Source of the DNA: Bacillus sp. CECT 9360
Lineage (GTDB): Bacteria > Bacillota > Bacilli > Bacillales > DSM-1321
Reading direction: 5' to 3'
Assembly (NCBI RefSeq): GCF_918741275.1
Contig: NZ_CAKKNA010000014.1
Location: 42,455-106,454 of the forward strand
Length of the DNA stretch: 64,000 nucleotides
Shown here: one piece after another, positions 58,412 through 64,000 of the stretch
How positions within the stretch are numbered: the stretch's first letter is position 1
Layout of the letters: each line of letters starts with the position of its first letter
Position numbers and translations under genes: made by a program
Notes under the pieces: model-generated
What the model was told of the DNA's origin: nothing
Databases searched by the model: none
What the model saw: only the letters and a program-made list of their open reading frames with translations

Positions 58412-58970
58412 ATAAATCATTCTCCTCAATATAACGGATCACTTTCTCAGGAAGCAAGTATTTCACCGTCTTGCCTTTTTTTATCTTCTCCCTGATAAGA
58501 GAGGACGAGATCAACATCTCGGGAATATTAACCATCGTAATCGGGTAATCGGTGACCTCACTGTAAGTGGGCCTCTTCACGCCGACGAACCGGACGAGCT
58601 TCATCAATTCATCAATCTTGTGCCAATGAGGCAGGTACTCGATCATATCCGCACCAATGATAAAATAAAATTCATGGTCCGGTTCTTTTTGCCGAATCTG
58701 CTCGATCGTATCATACGTATAGGAGGTTCCTTTACGTTCAATCTCTATCTTCTCAATCGAAAAAGAGTCATTTCCTTCTATCGATAGGCTCAACATCTCA
58801 ACCCGGGCCTCGTCCGTGACGTCTTGGGTCTTTTCTTTATGGGGAGGAACGTGATTAGGCATAAATCTGATTTGATCAAGTTGTAACGCGTCCAATACTT
58901 CATTCGCCACAACTAAATGTCCGATATGAGGCGGATCGAATGTGCCGCCAAGAATGCCGATTTTTTTCAT
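58401..58970 (-). CDS. nadD: Nicotinate-nucleotide adenylyltransferase NadD
   Basis: A 189-residue enzyme that makes nicotinic acid adenine dinucleotide in NAD synthesis. The nucleotidyltransferase motif [16 protein letters not shown] lies at residues 8-23. [26 protein letters not shown] and the C-terminal [22 protein letters not shown] complete it. It lies 15 bp after yqeI. Confidence 0.97.
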   Translation of the reverse strand: MKKIGILGGTFDPPHIGHLVVANEVLDALQLDQIRFMPNHVPPHKEKTQDVTDEARVEMLSLSIEGNDSFSIEKIEIERKGTSYTYDTIEQIRQKEPDHEFYFIIGADMIEYLPHWHKIDELMKLVRFVGVKRPTYSEVTDYPITMVNIPEMLISSSLIREKIKKGKTVKYLLPEKVIRYIEENDLYES

Positions 58971-58985
58971 GTTTGGGTCCCCACC

Positions 58986-59276
58986 TTATGGGAGCTTGAT
59001 TTGTTTATTTTCCTTTGATTCCTTGTACAATACAATCGTATTTCCGATCACCTGGACCAGCTCGGCACGCGCTCTCTTTGAGAGGGACTCTGCCACCGTG
59101 TCCCGGTCTTCCTCGCAGTTTTGCAGCACGCTGACCTTCAATAGCTCGCGCGCTTCCAATGCTTCACCCACCTGCTTGATGAGGTTGTCATTGACACCGC
59201 CTTTGCCGACTTGAAAAATCGGATTAAGGTGGTGCGCACTTGATCGTAAAAATCTTTTCTGTTTTCCCGTTAACAT
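58986..59276 (-). CDS. yqeI: YhbY-type RNA-binding protein YqeI (CRM domain)
   Basis: A 96-residue CRM-domain protein related to YhbY, associated with pre-50S ribosomes. LTGKQKRFLRSSAHHLNPIFQVGKGGVNDNLIKQVGEALEARELLKV includes the GxxG-like VGKGGV loop. It lies 3 bp after aroE in a tightly packed operon. Confidence 0.95.
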   Translation of the reverse strand: MLTGKQKRFLRSSAHHLNPIFQVGKGGVNDNLIKQVGEALEARELLKVSVLQNCEEDRDTVAESLSKRARAELVQVIGNTIVLYKESKENKQIKLP

Positions 59277-59279
59277 CTG

Positions 59280-60113
59280 TTAACCTCCTAGTTTGTTCAA
59301 GACAATTTGCTTCATTCTTTCCCTATCGGGGAAAACCCCTGTCCAGATTTCAAAAGCAAATGCCGCCTGATAGGCAAACATCCCGAGGCCGTTTTGAATG
59401 GAAGCCCCTTGCTGTTCTGCTGCTATTAGAAGCTTTGTTTGCAGCGGATTGTAAATAATGTCGCTGACGAAAGCTCCCTTTTTTATATTGGCTGTCCTAA
59501 TTGGTGTTTCTTCCAGCTTTGGACTCATTCCGACTGACGTTGTCTGGATAATGATATCATAGTCTCCCAGCTTCTGTTCCGCTTCTGAGATTGAAAGGGC
59601 CCGTGAAGCCTTCTCATACGGGCAATCAGCCACAAGCTTTTCCGCCTTTTCAGGAGTCCGATTTGCGATATCAACCGTATGGATGCCTTCTTTAACAAGG
59701 GTAAAATAAATGCCCCTTGCCGCACCACCCGCACCGACAATCATAATCTTTTTCCCGGCGGGTGGCGAGCCATATTGTTCGGTTAGTGCTTGTAAAAAGC
59801 CTTTACCGTCTGTGTTATAACCGATGAACTTCCCATTTTGATTCACGACTGTATTTACAGCGCCAATGGCAAGAGCCACTTCTTCCACTTCATCAAGCAG
59901 CGGGATGATTGCCTGCTTGTGGGGAATCGTGACATTAAATCCGGAAACCCCAATCGCTTTCATCCCTCTTATTGCATCGGGAAGTTGATCTGAACGCACA
60001 TGAAAATGGTGATAGTACGCTTTTATATTTTGCGTGTTAAACGCGTCATTATGAATATCAGGTGACATGGAGTGTTCAATTGGATCACCGATTACTCCGT
60101 ATATTTGATTCAT
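59280..60113 (-). CDS. aroE: Shikimate dehydrogenase
   Basis: A 277-residue NADP-dependent enzyme of the shikimate pathway (3-dehydroshikimate to shikimate). VIGDPIEHSMSPDIHN binds substrate. GFNVTIPHK carries the catalytic lysine. MIVGAGGAARGIYFTL is the dinucleotide loop, and NRTPEKAE follows. QNGLGMFAYQAAFAFEIWTG closes the protein. B. subtilis literature also uses the name aroD for this locus. Confidence 0.96.
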   Translation of the reverse strand: MNQIYGVIGDPIEHSMSPDIHNDAFNTQNIKAYYHHFHVRSDQLPDAIRGMKAIGVSGFNVTIPHKQAIIPLLDEVEEVALAIGAVNTVVNQNGKFIGYNTDGKGFLQALTEQYGSPPAGKKIMIVGAGGAARGIYFTLVKEGIHTVDIANRTPEKAEKLVADCPYEKASRALSISEAEQKLGDYDIIIQTTSVGMSPKLEETPIRTANIKKGAFVSDIIYNPLQTKLLIAAEQQGASIQNGLGMFAYQAAFAFEIWTGVFPDRERMKQIVLNKLGG

Positions 60114-60128
60114 TTCATCACCCTGTCA

Positions 60129-61235
60129 TTAGATTAACGATTTACGGATCATCACATTCACACCTTTGGGAACGTGGGCCGCTATTTTTGCTCCCGGTTC
60201 ATTGATCGTAACCCAGCCTAGCCCGGAAAAAACAACATCGATTTTCTCTTCTTTTATCATAAATTCCCTTCTTACCATCTCGGGAAACTCATCCATTTGT
60301 TCTGTGCGCGGAGGTGTCAGCATCTCGCCAACATGGTTTCGATACAGTTCATCCGCGTTTTCAAGCTTGGTGCGGTGAATGTCTAATTCATTGGAAATAT
60401 AGCATGTGAAAGACCTTCGTCCGCCCGAAATATAGTCAAACCGGGCCAGACCGCCAAAAAACAGCGTTTGCTGCTCATTCAACTGGTACACTTTCGGTTT
60501 GATTTCTTTTTTGGGAGTGATGAACTTCAAATCACGCTTGTCCACAAAATGCGCCATTTGATGATGATTAATAATCCCTGGTGTATCGATTAGAGCCTTG
60601 CCGTCATCGAGCGGGATTTCTATCGTATCAAGTGTTGTCCCCGGAAAATGAGACGTCGTGATGATATCACCCTCACCGGTTACTTCCTTGATCAGACGGT
60701 TGATGAAGGTCGACTTTCCGACATTCGTACAGCCGACAACATATACGTCCTTCCCTTTTCGGTAACGGTCGATGGCCGCGGCTGCTTCCGCGATATTGTT
60801 GCCTTTATTCGCACTGACGAGCATGACATCAATCGGTTTTAGGCCCAATTCCTTTGCCGATTCTTTCATCCAATGGGTAACTCGATTAGGTTTGATTGAC
60901 TTAGGCAGCAGATCGGCCTTATTTCCAATCAGCAGCACTTCATTGTTGCCAACGAAGCGGTGCAGTCCCGGCAGCCAGCTTCCATTAAAATCGAAAATAT
61001 CGACGATTTTAACAATCAGGGAATCGGTCTGTCCGACTTCATGTAATATTTTCAAGAAATCATCGTCTGTTAAGGATACATCTTTTACCTCATTATAATG
61101 TTTCAGTTTAAAACACCTTTGGCAAATGATGCTTTCCTTTTCAAGCGCTGATTTAGGTGCATAGCCCAATTCTTTCGGGTCCTCGGTCTGGACTTTTACA
61201 CCGCAGCCGATACAAACGATATCATTTACGCTCAT
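60129..61235 (-). CDS. yqeH: Circularly permuted ribosome-assembly GTPase YqeH
   Basis: A 368-residue GTPase needed for 30S maturation. A zinc finger opens the protein (CIGCG ... CQRCF). The G motifs come in permuted order: NKADLLP (G4), SANKG (G5), GCTNVGKSTFIN (G1), then DTPGI (G3). The C-terminal domain (about 220-368) is RNA-binding. It overlaps yqeG by 14 bp and precedes aroE by 15 bp. Confidence 0.96.
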   Translation of the reverse strand: MSVNDIVCIGCGVKVQTEDPKELGYAPKSALEKESIICQRCFKLKHYNEVKDVSLTDDDFLKILHEVGQTDSLIVKIVDIFDFNGSWLPGLHRFVGNNEVLLIGNKADLLPKSIKPNRVTHWMKESAKELGLKPIDVMLVSANKGNNIAEAAAAIDRYRKGKDVYVVGCTNVGKSTFINRLIKEVTGEGDIITTSHFPGTTLDTIEIPLDDGKALIDTPGIINHHQMAHFVDKRDLKFITPKKEIKPKVYQLNEQQTLFFGGLARFDYISGGRRSFTCYISNELDIHRTKLENADELYRNHVGEMLTPPRTEQMDEFPEMVRREFMIKEEKIDVVFSGLGWVTINEPGAKIAAHVPKGVNVMIRKSLI

Positions 61236-61752
61236 TCGGATCCTCCCATTCCAACATGCCTTTACGTTTAAAAAACGTTAAAATCCTTCTCTCAATATTT
61301 CTGTTGAACTTTGTGATAAACCCGTCAGTCCGGGCAACAGGCACGACTAAAATCGTATGAAAACCGTTGCGATTGCCGCCTAATACATCCGTTAACAGCT
61401 GGTCCCCGATCACAACGGTTTCCTCTCTTTTTAAGCCCATATTTTTTATCGCTTTCCGAAAAGCTTTCCCCATCGGTTTACGAGCTTGGAAAATGAAAGG
61501 GATTTGAAGCGGATCGGAAAAAGATCTCACCCTGTTTTCGTTATTATTTGACACAATCGTCACTAAAATCCCATGCTCTCGCATGTTATCAAACCATTGT
61601 ATCAGCTTTGGCGTTGCAGTAGGACGGTCCCACTCCACTAGCGTATTATCCAGATCAGTGATAATCCCTTTAACCCCTTTAGCTTTCAGGCTTTCCGGCG
61701 TTATATCAAATATGCTTTTCACATGTTCACTCGGCAAGAATATTTTAATCAA
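61222..61752 (-). CDS. yqeG: HAD-superfamily phosphatase YqeG
   Basis: A 176-residue HAD phosphatase. Motif I is ITDLDNTLVEWD near residues 27-38, motif II VTIVSNNNENRV, and VVIGDQLLTDVLGGNRNG is motif III/IV. The substrate in Bacillus is unclear; relatives act on phosphatidylglycerophosphate. The start is TTG 61752 (IKIFLPSEHVKSIFDITPE), chosen because AGAGGTG lies 6 bases upstream and the length then matches the family. The frame extends 30 codons further without a ribosome site. It leads the long yqeG-yqeM operon. Confidence 0.92.
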   Translation of the reverse strand: MIKIFLPSEHVKSIFDITPESLKAKGVKGIITDLDNTLVEWDRPTATPKLIQWFDNMREHGILVTIVSNNNENRVRSFSDPLQIPFIFQARKPMGKAFRKAIKNMGLKREETVVIGDQLLTDVLGGNRNGFHTILVVPVARTDGFITKFNRNIERRILTFFKRKGMLEWEDPNERK

Positions 61753-61924
61753 GTTCCACACCTCTATATTTTCCGTCAAATTTTTCGTCTCTATCATATC
61801 GAATTTCCGGCTTTCTTTCAAAAAAATCAATATCACTAACAAATTTCTGTAATTATATGTCTAAAAAGCTGGTATAATCGCTTTTCATGATAAACTTTTC
61901 GACAAAATCACTAAAAGTCCATTC

Positions 61925-62023
61925 TGTGGATAAGTTTATGCACATTAGTCACGCTGTTCTAAGTATATACCTGGCCGTTATAAACAGGTTAATCACAAGT
62001 TATCCACTTCGCTATGTGGATAA
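61925..62023. promoter_or_regulatory. Cluster of three DnaA-box sequences upstream of sda
   Basis: Two perfect TGTGGATAA boxes (61925-61933, 62015-62023; reverse of TTATCCACA) and one near-perfect TTATCCACT (62000-62008) lie between yqeG and sda. DnaA binding at the sda promoter, coupling it to replication initiation, is established in B. subtilis. The boxes here support the same control. Confidence 0.8.
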
Positions 62024-62060
62024 CAGAACGATTGTTCTGTAAGCCAATTTCTGATAAAGT
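62023..62060 (+). promoter_or_regulatory. Probable sda promoter with overlapping GAAC-N4-GTTC palindrome
   Basis: TTGTTC (62032-62037) and TAAAGT (62055-62060) are spaced by 17 bp. The palindrome ACAGAAC-GATT-GTTCTGT (62023-62040) covers the -35. Its core GAAC-N4-GTTC is the core of the Bacillus LexA/DinR box, so SOS control is possible. It would then lie beside the DnaA boxes. The promoter match is moderate. Confidence 0.45.
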
Positions 62061-62146
62061 GAGGATACATCAAGGATAACTTAACATTCTATGTTCCAAA
62101 AAACCATATTAGACCCTTTCAAAAAAATAATGGAGGTGAGACGGTT

Positions 62147-62287
62147 TTGAATAAGCTATCTGATGATTTATTAATCGAGTCGCATTCTAAAGCCTGCAAA
62201 CTAAAATTAAGCATCGACTTTATTCGTCTCATTGAGACTGAAATTCACCGACGTTCACTGACACACAAAATTACAACGAACCTATAA
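62147..62287 (+). CDS. sda: Sporulation checkpoint inhibitor Sda
   Basis: A 46-residue protein that inhibits sporulation kinase KinA when replication is perturbed. The sequence [18 protein letters not shown], then [17 protein letters not shown], is a clear match to the two-helix Sda hairpin. The start is TTG 62147, about 8 bases after GGAGGTGAG. Only the C-terminal few residues differ in style. It is a single gene with DnaA boxes upstream and a terminator after. Confidence 0.93.
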   Translation: MNKLSDDLLIESHSKACKLKLSIDFIRLIETEIHRRSLTHKITTNL

Positions 62288-62298
62288 TTTCTATATGC

Positions 62299-62330
62299 GA
62301 GGCTGGTTACTTCACCAGCCTCTTTTTATT
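62299..62330 (+). terminator. Rho-independent terminator of sda
   Basis: The perfect stem GAGGCTGG / CCAGCCTC is followed by TTTTTATTT, 11 bp after the sda stop codon. Its right end overlaps the psd stop codon on the other strand. Confidence 0.9.
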
Positions 62331-63123
62331 TCCCATCATTTTTCTTCATTAATATGCCAATCCTTTCACCGACACGAACATCGGTGGGGACAGTTAGGCC
62401 ATCCGCTATTGTAAAAGTGTCCTTTTCGAAAAGCAAAACAACCGTAGAACCAAAGCTAAAATAGGCGAATTCCTGGCCCCTTGAAAGAGAGCTCGTCTCA
62501 TCTGTGATCACAATCGAATTGACGAACATCGCCCCCACCTTAACAACGGCAACATGGCCGCTGCCATGCTTCACTTCTGTTATATTTCGATAATTCTTCG
62601 ATAACGGGGACCGCCCGTATTTCATACCCAGCCGGTTTACCGGAAATGACTTTTTCCCTATGACCCAGCGGTTCGTGACTTCCCCTTCAACAGGGGCATG
62701 GATCCGGTGGTAATGGCTCGGGCTTAAATATAGAATGATATACTTTCCATCGATGTATTTCGTTACAGTCGTTCCATCGCCGAGCATTTCCCCGACGGAA
62801 TAAACTTTGCCTTTTACAGTAATCTGCTTATCCCTCGTAATCTTCCCGTAATCCTCCAAAACTCCGTCCACCGGACTGACAACGACCGATTCCAGGTCGC
62901 TGATCCCCCTGGCCCCACTCTTTAATCTTCGCGTAAATAAATCATGAAGAGTCGGAAAAGACCCGATATCACCATCTATTTCTTCTTTATTGATGTTATA
63001 AACTTTAGCATATCCTGAAATGAAAGGCCGGCTCCACTTTGAGCGGCTGAACCGCATCAAGGCGCCTGAGGAAATTTTCCCATTCGTTAATTCAATCAAT
63101 ATGCGGTAAAAAGGCTGAAGCAA
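62326..63123 (-). CDS. psd: Phosphatidylserine decarboxylase (pyruvoyl-type)
   Basis: A 265-residue membrane-associated enzyme that makes phosphatidylethanolamine. SFPTLHDLFTRRLKSGAR and VVSPVDGVLEDYGKI are typical. The autocleavage site is the serine in YFSFGSTVVLLF; cleavage gives the pyruvoyl-bearing alpha chain of about 35 residues. YHRIHAPVEGEV carries a catalytic histidine. The start TTG 63123 follows GGTGGTG. It is divergent from pssA, which supplies its substrate. Confidence 0.94.
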   Translation of the reverse strand: MLQPFYRILIELTNGKISSGALMRFSRSKWSRPFISGYAKVYNINKEEIDGDIGSFPTLHDLFTRRLKSGARGISDLESVVVSPVDGVLEDYGKITRDKQITVKGKVYSVGEMLGDGTTVTKYIDGKYIILYLSPSHYHRIHAPVEGEVTNRWVIGKKSFPVNRLGMKYGRSPLSKNYRNITEVKHGSGHVAVVKVGAMFVNSIVITDETSSLSRGQEFAYFSFGSTVVLLFEKDTFTIADGLTVPTDVRVGERIGILMKKNDGK

Positions 63124-63169
63124 ACGTGAACACCACCATGTAATGAAATAAAATAAATTTAAAAGGCCC

Positions 63170-63199
63170 TTGCATATAATGCATGGAATAAAATATTAT
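63170..63199 (+). promoter_or_regulatory. Probable sigma-A promoter of pssA
   Basis: TTGCAT (63170-63175) and TATTAT (63194-63199) are separated by 18 bp, ending about 95 bp before the pssA start. Confidence 0.5.
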
Positions 63200-63293
63200 T
63201 ATATAATAAACTGTAACTTTCGTCAGCACTGCCTCTGCTGTCGATCAGCTGCTCCAAAAGCTGTCTTATCCAGTTGTGAGAGGAGTGAAAAAA

Positions 63294-63839
63294 TTGAAAT
63301 TACTATTATCAGACGTTCTGGACAATACGATTAAAAAGCTGAAAACCCAAACAGCTAACATCCTTACGCTCGTTAACCTATCCCTCGGGGGATTTGCTAT
63401 AATTGCCGTAATGAATGCCGAATTAAATCTAAGCTTATTGCTGATCTTCCTGGCGGCGCTTGCCGACCGCTTCGATGGAATGGTTGCGAGAAAGTTTAAC
63501 ATTGAATCAGAACTTGGCAAACAGCTTGATTCCATGTGCGATATCATCTCTTTTGGCGTCGCCCCTGCTCTACTAATCTATCAGGGAATTCTTGGCGAAT
63601 TCGGCGCACCTGGAGCATTCTTCACTGTATTTTACATTGGCTGCGGCGCATTCCGCCTCGCCAAATTCAATATCACCGAGAATAACGGTTACTTTACGGG
63701 ACTGCCAATCACAGCTGCCGGCTGCCTCACCACGTTAAGCTTTTTGGCGATACCGTACTGGCACCCAGTATTTTTCTTATCCTTAATGATTATATTATCA
63801 TTCTTGATGGTCAGTCCATTTAAACTTAAAAAAGTTTAA
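63294..63839 (+). CDS. pssA: CDP-diacylglycerol-serine O-phosphatidyltransferase
   Basis: A 181-residue membrane enzyme making phosphatidylserine. The CDP-alcohol phosphotransferase motif is complete: DRFDGMVARKF, then a Gly and two spaced Asp in ELGKQLDSMCD (DxxDGxxAR-x8-GxxxDxxxD). About six hydrophobic segments surround it. The start TTG 63294 has AGGAG 8 bases upstream; a GTG at 63285 lies within that site. It pairs functionally with the divergent psd. In B. subtilis the two genes are near each other elsewhere in the genome. Confidence 0.93.
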   Translation: MKLLLSDVLDNTIKKLKTQTANILTLVNLSLGGFAIIAVMNAELNLSLLLIFLAALADRFDGMVARKFNIESELGKQLDSMCDIISFGVAPALLIYQGILGEFGAPGAFFTVFYIGCGAFRLAKFNITENNGYFTGLPITAAGCLTTLSFLAIPYWHPVFFLSLMIILSFLMVSPFKLKKV

Positions 63840-63935
63840 GAAATTTGTAGAAGAAACGCCCTCCGTTTTGTGTTGAACTGTGACCTATAAAGTGGACAGT
63901 GTAAAAAAGCACCTAGTAATTTACGCTGTTAATAG

Positions 63936-63966
63936 ATGGCTCCGGTATTGTACCGGAGTCATTTTA
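63936..63966 (+). terminator. Rho-independent terminator of pssA
   Basis: The stem CTCCGGT / ACCGGAG with a short loop is followed by TCATTTTATTT, about 100 bp after the pssA stop codon. Confidence 0.75.
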
Positions 63967-64000
63967 TTTAGCGTCCATTGATAACGATAGTTATTGTATT

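Overview
This is a housekeeping segment of a Bacillaceae chromosome (low to moderate GC, endospore former). Gene content and order follow the Bacillus subtilis yqeG-to-yqfS stretch almost gene for gene. Products include sporulation-specific YqfC/YqfD, SpoIIP, Gpr and Sda, together with natural-competence genes. The window holds about 60 protein genes, nearly all on the minus strand. I see no rRNA or tRNA gene, no prophage and no CRISPR array. The species cannot be fixed from sequence alone, but the intergenic repeats are unlike B. subtilis as I know it and suggest a different Bacillus-like lineage.

Layout from left to right. 1-7.8 kb: nfo (cut by the window edge), cshB, yqfQ, ispH, yqfO, trmK, cccA and an unrecognised membrane protein. 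8-17 kb: the macromolecular synthesis group sigA-dnaG, then yaiI/yqxD, ppsR-ccpN and glyQ-glyS behind a glycine T-box. 17.5-23 kb: recO, yqzL, era, cdd, dgkA, ybeY, pgpH. 23.4-29.6 kb: phoH, yqfD, yqfC, an unknown small membrane protein, floA, yqeZ, yqeY, rpsU. 29.7-31.4 kb: a Na/Pi-type transporter and deoC. 31.5-40.8 kb: the heat-shock cluster hrcA-grpE-dnaK-dnaJ-prmA-rsmE-mtaB with a perfect CIRCE operator. 40.8-47.6 kb: hemW, lepA, yqxA, spoIIP, gpr, rpsT. 47.7-50.3 kb: a small accessory patch (two GNAT acetyltransferases, an RsbR/STAS protein, a GNAT pseudogene split by a MITE-like element). 50.6-61.8 kb: holA, yqzM, comEC-comEB-comEA, comER, then yqeM-rsfS-yqeK-nadD-yqeI-aroE-yqeH-yqeG. 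62-63.9 kb: sda, psd, pssA.

The genes serve translation and ribosome assembly (era, ybeY, rsfS, yqeH, lepA, rsmE, prmA, rpsU, rpsT, glyQS), replication and repair (dnaG, holA, recO, nfo), protein folding, sporulation and DNA uptake. The strongest unexplained signal lies between the genes. Six intergenic arrays (2985-3612, about 11748-11860, 33755-33850, 36141-37060, 43945-44215, 50446-50585) all have a basic period near 20 bp. Read in one orientation, most units fit one formula: an array-specific word of about 6 nt, then a shared AAATYC-like core, then about 7 nt of spacer. The largest has 46 consecutive units with no length change and lies between dnaK and dnaJ. The first has a 101-bp higher-order period made of five such units.

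Two other dispersed repeat families occur. One is a roughly 180-bp element found in the glyQS leader and just upstream of pgpH. The other is a 186-bp inverted-repeat element downstream of yaiI. A 190-bp TA-flanked element has split a GNAT gene, and removing it in silico restores the reading frame.
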